A stretch of 64,000 bases of DNA from Tepidamorphaceae bacterium. GTDB lineage: Bacteria; Pseudomonadota; Alphaproteobacteria; Rhizobiales; JAKSCL01. Shown here one piece after another: positions 54,675 through 63,849 of the stretch. Positions within the stretch are counted from its first letter, which is position 1. The number at the start of each line of letters is the position of its first letter. The stretch is from the NCBI GenBank assembly GCA_028289445.1, contig JANQPO010000017.1, forward strand, positions 223,537-287,536, read 5' to 3'. Below the pieces are notes generated by a model. It was not told where the DNA came from. It saw only the letters and a program-made list of their open reading frames with translations, and did not search any database. Both the position numbers and the translations under genes were made by a program.

Positions 54675-56327
54675 ATGCAATCGACCACGCCCGGCACGAT
54701 CCATGAAGATGTACGTGGCCTGAGCGCCGGCGTAACGCTGCAGCTTCGCGCGGGCCAATATAGAGAGCCGATCGTTGTGAGTGGTGTTAGCGGGCGGAAA
54801 GACAGCCCAATAGTGATACGGGGCGAGCGTGCGAGCACATCCGATGGAGATTCTTGGCCGCGATCGACGAGCGTCCTCTGCACCGATGAGACGTTTCAGT
54901 CTTATCGACGACGCGCGAACGAGTTGGCGCGGTCGCAAGAGGCATCAGGAGATTACCCAGGGGTCTACTATGTCGCTGACAACGGCCATCTCATCCTCCG
55001 CGACTGTCAGTGGGTTGTCGTCGAAGATCTTACCTTTGAGAACTGTTGGCCCACTGCGATATATCTGGAGAACTGCCAGAACATCATATTGCGGCGCCTT
55101 CACATTCGTGGTGGCACTTTTGCAATTGGTGCCACTGGCTCGGACACCCGCCATCTCCTGGTGGAAGAATGTGATTGGATACAGGATACCAGTTGCCGAG
55201 GCGATCTTGACCTGAAGGCCATCCGCGAAACGGGTGCAATGCAAGACTCCGGCGATTTATCGGAGTGTTTGCTTTGGCGAAAAACCAATTGGCAGCGGAT
55301 TCACGCCGAGAGGGCGGAAACTGAGAGATTCGTCGATCTGGAAGGCGACGCGCGTGCCTTCGATGGCGACTTCTTTCGTGCTTGGACGATAGCTGGTTAC
55401 GTTATTCTTCGTAACAACTGTATCTTGGATGCATTCAACGGCATTCATTTTTACAATCAGGCATCTGGTGAATTGCAACAGAGGCACTCGCGCAATGTCC
55501 TGATTGAGGGAAACTGGTTCGTCAGATTACGCGACAACGCCGTCGAGCCGGAGGGCTTGGCTACAAACTGGACCGTTCGGCACAACTATTTTGTTGACTG
55601 CTACGCCACGTTTTCGATCGAAGCACCGCGGTCGGGTTTCATCTATATCTATGGAAATCTTGGTTGGAACGCATCGCAACCTGGTCCCGGTCGCCCCGAA
55701 GATGTGCGAACAACGGGACGTTTGTTTAAACTTGGAACAATGCACGAGGCGCTCGGCCCGCACTACATCATGCACAATACGTGGCACCTGCGTGGTCCGG
55801 TCTTTAAGAAAAAGCGCATCGCCAACCTCATCCATATGAACAATGTCGTCGGCTTCAATGAATCGGCCGAGGAATTTTCATATCAGGCGGCATCACCGTT
55901 TGGGTCTGATTGGCACTCGCAGTACGATCCAACGGGCGACTGGCGCGAAATCAAAGCTGCGGAGAAACGCCGATTCACCAAAGCGTGGAAAGATCTCTCG
56001 ATTGTTATGGATGGCGATATGATCGGCCACCCGCTCTTTCCGCACGAGTTGAGAGCTGCCGGATATCCGATTGGCCCCAGTTCTGTCGGGGACGCACCGA
56101 AATTTCGATCTGAAGCTATTGGTAGGCCGGATGGTCTAAAGCTCGAAGATCCGCCAGCAGCGTTGCCGCTTCGCGTATTGTATCCCGACGGCTCGAAAGA
56201 AGACGTTCCCGCCGATGATGTGGGGCATGGTGTCGCTGGAGCTTGGCAGGACGACAGATTGTTCTCCTTATCTGACCCTCTATTTGTGAAGTATTGGGAC
56301 GACTGCGCGCCTAGCGCATCGACATGA
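54675..56327 (+). CDS. Right-handed beta-helix protein, polysaccharide-lyase-like
   Basis: A 550-residue protein with parallel beta-helix coils: LILRDCQWVVVEDLTFENCW, AIYLENCQNIILRRLHIRGG, YVILRNNCILDAFNGIHFYN and NVLIEGNWFVRLRDNAVEP. This is the pattern of the pectate-lyase/NosD-like fold. No signal peptide is seen; GAGGG precedes the ATG. The C-terminal 120 residues are outside the helix. Likely binds or cuts a carbohydrate; catalytic residues are not identifiable by eye. It converges with the sugar-acid operon. Confidence 0.78.
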   Translation: MQSTTPGTIHEDVRGLSAGVTLQLRAGQYREPIVVSGVSGRKDSPIVIRGERASTSDGDSWPRSTSVLCTDETFQSYRRRANELARSQEASGDYPGVYYVADNGHLILRDCQWVVVEDLTFENCWPTAIYLENCQNIILRRLHIRGGTFAIGATGSDTRHLLVEECDWIQDTSCRGDLDLKAIRETGAMQDSGDLSECLLWRKTNWQRIHAERAETERFVDLEGDARAFDGDFFRAWTIAGYVILRNNCILDAFNGIHFYNQASGELQQRHSRNVLIEGNWFVRLRDNAVEPEGLATNWTVRHNYFVDCYATFSIEAPRSGFIYIYGNLGWNASQPGPGRPEDVRTTGRLFKLGTMHEALGPHYIMHNTWHLRGPVFKKKRIANLIHMNNVVGFNESAEEFSYQAASPFGSDWHSQYDPTGDWREIKAAEKRRFTKAWKDLSIVMDGDMIGHPLFPHELRAAGYPIGPSSVGDAPKFRSEAIGRPDGLKLEDPPAALPLRVLYPDGSKEDVPADDVGHGVAGAWQDDRLFSLSDPLFVKYWDDCAPSAST

Positions 56328-56418
56328 CGAAGCCAACAAAGAGAATTGCCGCGCATCGCCACAAAGTTGACGAGGTGCGCTAAGGGATCACCCGGTATCG
56401 AGCGCTCACTTGAAAGCT

Positions 56419-57282
56419 CTAGTCGCGAGCGTGAAGCTGTCGGGCGTAGGCTTGGACGAGCCCCCGATTGCCGGGCAAATCACCGACGATCCGGGTTGCC
56501 TCGCCCATCATCGAAAACGCGATATCGTTGCCTCCCAGCATCCTGCCGAGTTCATGCATATCCTTGTGATTGATCGGGGTCGGTGGCTGATTGTCGCTAC
56601 TTACGGCCCAGCGCGCGTGGCGCTCGAACACCACGGACATCCCCGCACCGCTGGCCTCCGCCACCGAACGAACGAACGCTGCCGGATCGAGCCCTAGTCT
56701 TTGCGATGCAACGATCGCCTCGGTAAAGGCAAGCATGGTGATGTTGCCGATCGCATTGTTCAGTACCTTGGCCGAGGCACCGCACCCGACATCACCGAGA
56801 TGGGCGAAGCCGCGCCCAGTCGCATCGAGAAACGCACCGGCGGCGGTGACGACATCGGGATCGCCTCCGACGAAATGATAGAGCTGTCCGGCGGCGGCAT
56901 CTTTCGGCAGACCGATCAGGCAGGCCTCCAGATGTCTGCGGCCGGAGCCGCGGGAAATCTCCGCGAACGCCTTCGCCCGATCGGGTGCGATCGTCGAAGT
57001 TTCGATGATCGTTTGCGGCTTTGGCGCGGGATGATCCGCGATCGCGCCATAGACATCCAACAGCGCCGCTTCGCTTGGCAGGCAGATTGGGATGACATCG
57101 GCATCGGCGAGAAGCTCAACGAGGGCGCAGTCCGCGCGAACTCCAGCATTCAGTGCCGATTGCCGCGCATTCTCATCCGGATCGACTCCGAGGACCGGGT
57201 ATCCGGCCGCAATCAGTGCCCGTGCCATCCCGCCGCCCATGGCGCCAAGGCCAATCACGCCAAATGTGCATCTGTCGGTCAT
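56419..57282 (-). CDS. NAD(P)-dependent beta-hydroxyacid dehydrogenase (3-hydroxyisobutyrate dehydrogenase-like)
   Basis: A 287-residue protein. The NAD motif GVIGLGAMGGGMARAL is near residue 8, and the catalytic Lys is in CGASAKVLNNAIGN (about 170-183). Family members reduce or oxidise beta-hydroxy acids such as tartronate semialdehyde or 3-hydroxyisobutyrate. It is the last gene of the minus-strand operon and overlaps the dienelactone-hydrolase-like gene by ATGA. Likely processes a late carboxylic-acid intermediate. Confidence 0.88.
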   Translation of the reverse strand: MTDRCTFGVIGLGAMGGGMARALIAAGYPVLGVDPDENARQSALNAGVRADCALVELLADADVIPICLPSEAALLDVYGAIADHPAPKPQTIIETSTIAPDRAKAFAEISRGSGRRHLEACLIGLPKDAAAGQLYHFVGGDPDVVTAAGAFLDATGRGFAHLGDVGCGASAKVLNNAIGNITMLAFTEAIVASQRLGLDPAAFVRSVAEASGAGMSVVFERHARWAVSSDNQPPTPINHKDMHELGRMLGGNDIAFSMMGEATRIVGDLPGNRGLVQAYARQLHARD

Positions 57283-58067
57283 CGATCACCTTCAAATTGG
57301 CCGGCATTGCGATGGTCCCCGGTTTCACGCCCAGGCGTGCCGGTTATCATATCGCAGGCCAGGCGGTGGATATGGGAGGCGGCGGTGGGATCGTAAGACC
57401 ATCGTCCCGGAAAACTCCATCCGTGATGCGCGTCGAGAACCTCAAGCGTCACGTTCGCGGTTGCCTTGTCGGCGGTCTTTCGAAGGACGTCGCAATGGTC
57501 GGGCGGACAGGTGGGATCGTCTTTCGCGCAGGCGAAATGGAACGGGACTTGAAGATTGGCGATCATATGATGCGGCGAGCGAGGATCGTCTGTGACCAGC
57601 CGTCCGCCATGAACCGACATACCCCCGCTGATGCGCTCCATCGGAGCTGACGCGGCAGCGAGCGCGTGCCGACCGCCCATACAGTAGCCGATGGCGAAAT
57701 AATGCGTCGGCTGGAAGCCTGCGCCGCCGCCATCCAGCCAGGCGATAAGCGCGCTCGTGTCCGATCTCGACATGGCCGTCGTTGTCAGGTCGTTGGCCCT
57801 CGCGGCTTCAGCGGTCGGTTTATCCTCGCGGCCGTCGGCGGGTGGAAAACGCGACACCGGCAGGCGATGAAATAGGTCGGGCACGACCGCCATCATCGTC
57901 TCGGCTGCAAAGGCGCGGGCGAGATCGAACAGTTCTTCGCGCAGGCCGAAGACATCCATGTAGAGGATCGCGCATGGACCGGATCCGTTCGTATCGGGCA
58001 ATGCCAGAAACGCATCCATTGGCCCATCGGGCGTATCGATGACCGGGCGAATCTCACGCAAACTCAT
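57279..58067 (-). CDS. Dienelactone hydrolase family protein
   Basis: A 262-residue alpha/beta-hydrolase with a Cys nucleophile in GYCMGGRHAL, Asp in CAKDDPTCP and His in DAHHGWSFPGR, the Cys-Asp-His triad of dienelactone hydrolases. ATG 58067 overlaps the sulfatase stop by ATGA; the longer frame upstream has no conserved sequence. It could open a lactone made by the upstream aldo/keto reductase, filling the place of a sugar lactonase, which is inference from operon order. Confidence 0.85.
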   Translation of the reverse strand: MSLREIRPVIDTPDGPMDAFLALPDTNGSGPCAILYMDVFGLREELFDLARAFAAETMMAVVPDLFHRLPVSRFPPADGREDKPTAEAARANDLTTTAMSRSDTSALIAWLDGGGAGFQPTHYFAIGYCMGGRHALAAASAPMERISGGMSVHGGRLVTDDPRSPHHMIANLQVPFHFACAKDDPTCPPDHCDVLRKTADKATANVTLEVLDAHHGWSFPGRWSYDPTAASHIHRLACDMITGTPGRETGDHRNAGQFEGDR

Positions 58068-59518
58068 TGGGTGCGCAGGCCGCCGAATTTGGTGTCTGGC
58101 GGCGGCGAAGCGCCCATGGAGCCTCGGGCCAGGATCGCCTCCGCGCCGCCATGCCGGTCGAGAATCTTTTGCTGCAAGTCCTTGATCTCGGCATCGATGG
58201 CAACCGGATCGAGACGGTTTTCGAGTGCTGTGCGGAACCCGTCGAGCGTTGCCGCGTGCTCGGATCTTTGCGCCAGGTCGTTCAATTCTTCCGGATCGTC
58301 CTCGAGATTGAAGAGCTGCGGTGCCATGTTGGCATAGTGGATGTACTTCCATGGACCGCGACGTAGCATGAAGACGCCGTTGACCGCACCGGCGGCGTGA
58401 TACTCGCCGAAGACTACGCGTTCGGGGTCATCGGGTTCGTTGGCGATCTGAAAAAGGCTGCGAGCATCGGCGTTGACCGGCGATGTGCCATCGCCCTGAC
58501 CGACGGCATCAAGGACGCTGGGATAGAAATCGACCAGCGAAACCGGCGTTTGACGAACGGTGTCTTCCGGGACACCATCGCCGGCGATGACCAACGGAAC
58601 GCGGGCCGACTCCTGATAGAAATTGCTCTTTTGCCAAAGACCGCGAACGCCCAGATTGTCGCCGTGGTCGGATGTGAAGACTAGTCGCGTGCGATCGCCG
58701 AAAGTGCTCCCGTCGACAGCGTCGATGACCTGACCGAGGAGCGAGTCGACAAAAGAGCAGAGGCCGAAATAGGCGGCCGTTGCCTGTCGTCGACGATCAT
58801 CGTCGAAATAGCTATCGGTGATATAGGACGACCGGAAGGCGTCGATCCAGGGATGGTCCGGCCAGTCCTCCGGACGGCTGGCTTTGGGAAGGGCGAGACT
58901 GTCCGGATCGTAGAGGCCGAAGAACTCATCCGGTGCGATCAGCGGGAAGTGCGGGCAGACGAAACTGACGAAGAGCACCCACGGTTCGCGCAGACTCGGT
59001 GCCGTTTCATCGAGCCATGTAAGCGTGTGGTCGAGGATCGACCGGTCGTAACGTGTGTAGTCGGACTCGCCGCGCCCGACCTTTTCGGCGACCTCTTTGA
59101 CGCCATAGCGGACCGGTAGCGGCGGCGTTCTGATCAATCCGAAAAGGTCCCCGCGTCCGCCCATGGCGTGCATGGGGACAAGGGATTGGGAGAACCCGGT
59201 GTCAACGTCGTCGTCGCGATAGTGCAACTTGCCGATGGAGGTTACGGAGACACCGGCTTCGGTGAGGCGATGAGGCCAACCGGGGACGCGCCCGTCATAA
59301 GGTGTCGCGTTGCAGACATAGCCTGTCTCATGCGGATAGCGACCGGTGACGAATGCGCCGCGGGAGGGCATGCAGATCGGACTGTTGCAATAGGCGTTTG
59401 CGAACGTCGTTCCACGGGCTGACAGCCGGTCTATATTGGGTGTTTTGACCACCGGATGATTTGTGTACTGGCCGGCAAATTCGTCGGCCATGACGATGAC
59501 GAGGTTTTGTCGTTCCAT
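58064..59518 (-). CDS. Cytoplasmic sulfatase (formylglycine type)
   Basis: A 484-residue sulfatase. NLVIVMADEF carries the first metal ligand, CMPSR in NSPICMPSRGAF is the formylglycine site, and FTSDHGDNLGVRGLW the second metal motif. There is no signal peptide, so the sulfate ester must be imported before cleavage. The ATG at 59518 has GGGGG at the right distance; 59524 is a second candidate. It is less like BetC than the sulfatase at 29196. Position between the Tct transporter and hydrolase genes suggests a sulfated sugar or sugar acid as substrate. Confidence 0.88.
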   Translation of the reverse strand: MERQNLVIVMADEFAGQYTNHPVVKTPNIDRLSARGTTFANAYCNSPICMPSRGAFVTGRYPHETGYVCNATPYDGRVPGWPHRLTEAGVSVTSIGKLHYRDDDVDTGFSQSLVPMHAMGGRGDLFGLIRTPPLPVRYGVKEVAEKVGRGESDYTRYDRSILDHTLTWLDETAPSLREPWVLFVSFVCPHFPLIAPDEFFGLYDPDSLALPKASRPEDWPDHPWIDAFRSSYITDSYFDDDRRRQATAAYFGLCSFVDSLLGQVIDAVDGSTFGDRTRLVFTSDHGDNLGVRGLWQKSNFYQESARVPLVIAGDGVPEDTVRQTPVSLVDFYPSVLDAVGQGDGTSPVNADARSLFQIANEPDDPERVVFGEYHAAGAVNGVFMLRRGPWKYIHYANMAPQLFNLEDDPEELNDLAQRSEHAATLDGFRTALENRLDPVAIDAEIKDLQQKILDRHGGAEAILARGSMGASPPPDTKFGGLRTQ

Positions 59519-59576
59519 AGGCATACCCCCGTTGAAAGGAGCGGGAAGGCCGGAGGCCCGGCCCTCCCGATGTTGC

Positions 59577-60635
59577 TCAAAGCGACGAGATTTCCTTGAC
59601 GACCTCTTCGACTTCCGCGGGCATGTCCCGGAAGGTCTGGAGGATCTGGATGGACTGCTCAGTCGGGTTGAACGGCGGAGGCACGCCGATGGAGCTTTCA
59701 TACTCCGCCAGATATTCCGGATCCTTCGCCACGTCCTGGAAGGCCTGCTGCATGATTGCCAGCACGGCCTCGTCGACGCCAGGAGGCGAAAGGATCGCGG
59801 TCGTCGCGGACATTAGGCTCGTGTGCCACCACTTGTAGGCCTCCCAATACCGGCCCGACGGTTCTTCGCCATGGAGGCTCTTGTGCGCTTCAAACAGTGT
59901 CGGCACCTCTGGCGGATAGGCTTTCTCGGGTTTCGGCAGCGGATTGCCGTCGATGTCAAATTGCTGGTGATAGTAGAGGGGATGGGCCACGTCGCTGTCC
60001 GGTCCGAAGAACTTGACATAGCCCGGTAATCCGGCGTGACCGGCATGGACCTCGTTCGCCTTGATGGCGGCTTGGATTTTCGAGAACCCACCGAAGCCGC
60101 CGACATAGCGAAAGTCGGCACCCATGGTTTTCAGCGCAAGATTACCGAGAACCTCAATGGCGTTGGTGGCGCCGCGCCCCCCGACAACGAAACTGGCATC
60201 CTTCAGCGCGGTGAGATCGGGCACCTGATCGTTGCGCACCATGAACGCCAGATCGGCACCGGCGGTGCCCACGACACCCATTTCTTCCGGCACGTAACGG
60301 ACGCCTGGAGCTTCGTCGATAACGGCCGACGGGCTCCAGTTGCCGTAGAAGTATTGGGTGCCGTCCTTCGGTCCCTGCTCATAAACGGTGTTGATCGCGA
60401 TGATGCCGCTGCTGCCGGGCTTATTGTTGATGATGATGGTTGGGTTGCCGGGGATGTGCTTTTCCATGTAGCGCGCGGTAAGCCGACCATGCAGATCGCC
60501 GCCCGATCCCGCCGGCCAAGGCAGGACCCACGTGATCGTCTTGCCGGCGAAGTAATCGTCGGCGTGCACCAAACCCGGCAGCGCGATTGTGGCGGCACCG
60601 GCGGCCAGAAGTCCAAACATTCTGCGTGTAAGCAT
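59577..60635 (-). CDS. tctC: Tripartite tricarboxylate transporter substrate-binding protein (TctC family)
   Basis: A 352-residue periplasmic binding protein. The signal region RRMFGLLAAGAATIALPGLVHA precedes a mature part starting FAGKTITWVLPWPAGSGGDL, the typical TctC opening, with NKPGSSGIIAIN later. AAAGGGAG precedes the ATG. The cognate membrane part is the next gene upstream, 50 bp away. Members carry carboxylates and other small anionic compounds, compatible with a sulfated or acidic ligand. Confidence 0.92.
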   Translation of the reverse strand: MLTRRMFGLLAAGAATIALPGLVHADDYFAGKTITWVLPWPAGSGGDLHGRLTARYMEKHIPGNPTIIINNKPGSSGIIAINTVYEQGPKDGTQYFYGNWSPSAVIDEAPGVRYVPEEMGVVGTAGADLAFMVRNDQVPDLTALKDASFVVGGRGATNAIEVLGNLALKTMGADFRYVGGFGGFSKIQAAIKANEVHAGHAGLPGYVKFFGPDSDVAHPLYYHQQFDIDGNPLPKPEKAYPPEVPTLFEAHKSLHGEEPSGRYWEAYKWWHTSLMSATTAILSPPGVDEAVLAIMQQAFQDVAKDPEYLAEYESSIGVPPPFNPTEQSIQILQTFRDMPAEVEEVVKEISSL

Positions 60636-60685
60636 CGGTTTTCTCCCTTTGATCAGGTTCGGTTTTCCTATTTGTGTTGGATCCT

Positions 60686-62716
60686 TCAAAGGATCAGCCA
60701 AACCGGGATCCCGTCGGGGATCACGGCGCGGATTTCGTCGGCAAGCAGCGGTTTCAGCCAGAAGATGTGAACGACCCGATCGTAAAATCCGATCAGGATT
60801 GCGGCGGTTGCCAGCGCATAGGGTACGGCCACCTGCCAGCCATAGCCGCCCCAGCGGATGAGGTACACGGTGACCAATGTCACCAGCGCAACCTTCTGAC
60901 CAAGGAGCACGGCAAGCCCGATCATGGCCACGCAATAGCCAAGAAACGCGGCGCCGCGACGAATATCGTCGCGCGCCGAAAATGCGCGCCATAGAACGCC
61001 AAATCGCGGCGCGGCGAGCACCTCGCTGCCAAAAACGGTGGCGGTAAGCAGAGCACCGGGCACGATGGCCAAAAGAGGAAAGGCGAAGACGAGGGTCGGC
61101 CATTGCGGCAGTGGCACACTGGCCGCCACAAATGCCGCCAGAAGCGCTGCGCCAACACTTAGCGAGGCAAGCGGGATCGCGTCTTCTTCGCCTAATGAGC
61201 GTCGAACGTTGGCGCTGCCCTCGTCGTCCGTCACCTGGACCGAGCGGCGGCGATTACGCCGGATCGAGAAGATGAGCGTTGCCGCGACGAGAGCCAAGAT
61301 GACCACAACGATGGGACGATCGATCCAGCCAAGCCCTTCGTGAATTTTCCAGCTCAAGAGGAACGAATTTTCCATCAACGAGCCAAGGATGAAAGCCAGG
61401 ACGACCGGCGGCCGGGGCCAGCCGCCAAGTTTCATGAGATAGCCAAGCGCGCCGAAGACCATCAACGATATCCAGTCGCCGATTTCGGCTAACGACAGCC
61501 ACGCGCCCATGAAAACGAACAGGATCACGCAGGGCACGATCAAGTGACCGGAAACGAACGACAGCCTGGCGATCTGGTTCGCCAGGACCATGAGGAGCGC
61601 CGCTGCGATGATGTTGGCCAGAGCGATGTTCCAGATCATCGCGAAAGTGATCGGCAAATCCGTCGTCAGCATCGGCTTGCCCGGTTGCAGCCCCTGGATC
61701 AGCAGCGCACCCAACAGAAGCGCGTTCATCGCCGAACCGGGCACACCGAACGCCACAGTCGGGATCAAAGAGCCACCGCGCACGGCGTTGTTCGCTGCCT
61801 CGGGCGCAATCACCCCGCGAACATCCCCGGTGCCGTAAGTTTCGGTGTTTTTCGTCGACTGCAAAGCGTGACCGTAAGCGATCCAGTCCACGACCGCGCC
61901 GCCGACACCGGGTATCATTCCGATGTAAACGCCGATCGCCGAACACCGGACGGCCAGCCACCAGTTCCGGAACGCGTCGCCGATGCCCTGGATAAGTTTG
62001 TTCCAATTCGCCCCGGTGCGCGTTACATGCGCGATAGGCCGATCCTTGGCGGCGAGATCGATCAGCTCCGGCAATGCGAAGAGACCGAGAACGACCGGAA
62101 TGAGCGGCAATTTGTCGAGCAGATACGTGTTCCCCATCCAGTAGCGGGGGATTGCCGCGTCCTGCGCGTAGCCGATGGTGGAGAGCAGTAGCCCGAAACA
62201 GGCCGCGGCAAGGCCTTTGGAAACCGAAGTGCCGCTCAACGAGCCGACCATCGCAAGACCGAGGATGGCCACTGCGAAGAGTTCCGGATTGTTGAACCGT
62301 AGGATGATGGGCAGGGCGACGGGCAGCGAAATGGCGAGGATCACGGCGCCGAAAACACCGCCGAACGCAGAGACGGTAAAGGCCGCCCCGAAGGCGCGCG
62401 CCGCCTCACCCCTTTGCGCCATCGGATGCCCGTCGAGCACCGTCGCCTGGCTAGATGCCGTGCCGGGGATCCCGAGCATCACGGAGGCGATCGTGTCCGA
62501 GGTCGACGTGACCGCGAAAATACCGAGCAGGATCGCGAAGGCCGACAAAGTGTCCATGCCGTAGGTGAACGGCAGGATCAGGACAAGACCGATGACCCCG
62601 CCAAGCCCAGGGACCGCGCCTAGCACGATGCCGATAACGATTCCCACCAGAAGGAATCCGAAACTTGGCCATTGGAGTGCCAGGACAAGACCTTGCACGA
62701 ATGCATCGAGGGTCAT
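60686..62716 (-). CDS. Fused tripartite tricarboxylate permease (TctA-TctB)
   Basis: A 676-residue membrane protein. Residues 1 to about 500 are TctA: GIVIGIVLGAVPGLGGVIGL, SVMLGIPGTASSQATVLDGH and a second similar half with GMIPGVGGAVVDWIAYGHA. After a charged linker (RRNRRRSVQVTDDEGSANVR) four further helices follow from about 540, matching in size and topology the small TctB subunit, for which no separate gene exists here. The fused arrangement replaces the usual two genes. It overlaps the enolase-superfamily gene by ATGA. Confidence 0.9.
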   Translation of the reverse strand: MTLDAFVQGLVLALQWPSFGFLLVGIVIGIVLGAVPGLGGVIGLVLILPFTYGMDTLSAFAILLGIFAVTSTSDTIASVMLGIPGTASSQATVLDGHPMAQRGEAARAFGAAFTVSAFGGVFGAVILAISLPVALPIILRFNNPELFAVAILGLAMVGSLSGTSVSKGLAAACFGLLLSTIGYAQDAAIPRYWMGNTYLLDKLPLIPVVLGLFALPELIDLAAKDRPIAHVTRTGANWNKLIQGIGDAFRNWWLAVRCSAIGVYIGMIPGVGGAVVDWIAYGHALQSTKNTETYGTGDVRGVIAPEAANNAVRGGSLIPTVAFGVPGSAMNALLLGALLIQGLQPGKPMLTTDLPITFAMIWNIALANIIAAALLMVLANQIARLSFVSGHLIVPCVILFVFMGAWLSLAEIGDWISLMVFGALGYLMKLGGWPRPPVVLAFILGSLMENSFLLSWKIHEGLGWIDRPIVVVILALVAATLIFSIRRNRRRSVQVTDDEGSANVRRSLGEEDAIPLASLSVGAALLAAFVAASVPLPQWPTLVFAFPLLAIVPGALLTATVFGSEVLAAPRFGVLWRAFSARDDIRRGAAFLGYCVAMIGLAVLLGQKVALVTLVTVYLIRWGGYGWQVAVPYALATAAILIGFYDRVVHIFWLKPLLADEIRAVIPDGIPVWLIL

Positions 62717-63849
62717 GCCGACACACCCATTCCGATCGCCGCATCATTGAGGCTGGCTCCAAGGCCTGGAATGTCGGTGGGGCGACAAATCCCGGCCTCG
62801 ATCACCGGGGGCGGGTCGGTTACTTGAAAGAAAAGCGGGCTTTCGTTCCATTGGACTTCCATCCGCTCGCCACTATCGACTGCGGCCATGACGTGAGCGC
62901 TGCAAAGATGGGCGATGGGCCCGCTGGGATTGTGCAGGGAAACGGATGTGCCGAAGGATCTTGCCCGGCGGGCAAGATCAAGGATTCCGTCCAGTCCACC
63001 CGCATGTTTTACGTCCGGCATGATCACATCATAGACGCCGGCTTCGACGAATGGCCGGACGTCGCTCCAGCCACCTGCGAGTTCGAGCCCGCAAAGGCGC
63101 ATGTCATATCGGTTTGTCTTTTGCCGGATCTCGCGCAGGGGAGGAATTGTTTCTTCCGCTTCGGGCAAGGGGCATTCAAGCCAACCGACGCCGATTTCTC
63201 TAAGCGGCGACAACAGTTCGAGCGCTGTCCTGAGGTTCAAGCGCCAGTGGCAATCGACCATCAGCTCGCAGCTAGGTGCGGCATCGCTTGCAGCACGAAT
63301 TCGGGCGAGGCCCGCATCGATGAGCGCCCGCCCGTCTTCGCCGTCACACAGCGTCGGGCTCAAATCATCGAAGGGGGCCACTTTGATCGCGGTATAGCCT
63401 TCGCCGGCCGCCGCCTTGGCATTTCGGGCGAAGGCCTCTGGCGTTCGGTCCCGGGTTGCTCGGTTGATGTTTGCGTAAAGAGGCAAGCGTATATCCGCCG
63501 TTTCGGCACCAAGCAGCATACAGAGCGGCTCGCCGGCGATTTGCCCCTGAAGGTCCAACACGGCTTGATCGAGAGCTGAAAGCACCGTTCGATCGGCAAG
63601 ATCCAATGGCGATTGCCGAAATGGCTTCAGTGCATCTTGGCTGGGCTCGCAGCCGAGCAATTGGCTAGCACCGGCGTGCAGGCGTTGTCCGAAGTCGGTG
63701 TCGGCATTCTCAAGCGTGGCTTCGCCCAATCCGGTCAGCCCACTCGCGGTCGTCAACCGCACGTGGCGCCAGAGTGTTCGCGCGCTCACGCGTATCTCCG
63801 CCAGACCGACATCGACAATCCGGTGAGAGGTGCGGCCGGGGCGACTCAT
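62713..63849 (-). CDS. Mandelate racemase/muconate lactonizing enzyme family protein
   Basis: A 378-residue enolase-superfamily protein. The catalytic Lys side is AIKVAPFDDL, with a single Lys instead of the usual KxK; metal ligands are in MVDCHWRL, WLECPLPE and MPDVKHAGG; the loop SLHNPSGP follows. Several sugar-acid dehydratases belong here. With an aldo/keto reductase upstream and a lactone hydrolase downstream it would be the dehydration step of a non-phosphorylative sugar pathway. Overlaps both neighbours by 4 bp. Confidence 0.86.
   Translation of the reverse strand: MSRPGRTSHRIVDVGLAEIRVSARTLWRHVRLTTASGLTGLGEATLENADTDFGQRLHAGASQLLGCEPSQDALKPFRQSPLDLADRTVLSALDQAVLDLQGQIAGEPLCMLLGAETADIRLPLYANINRATRDRTPEAFARNAKAAAGEGYTAIKVAPFDDLSPTLCDGEDGRALIDAGLARIRAASDAAPSCELMVDCHWRLNLRTALELLSPLREIGVGWLECPLPEAEETIPPLREIRQKTNRYDMRLCGLELAGGWSDVRPFVEAGVYDVIMPDVKHAGGLDGILDLARRARSFGTSVSLHNPSGPIAHLCSAHVMAAVDSGERMEVQWNESPLFFQVTDPPPVIEAGICRPTDIPGLGASLNDAAIGMGVSA

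Noticed and set aside
60636..61103. N-terminal extension of TctC and similar extensions at 58068-58352 and 59519-59701
   Set aside because: Antisense or out-of-frame shadows of neighbouring genes; true starts have ribosome sites or ATGA overlaps.
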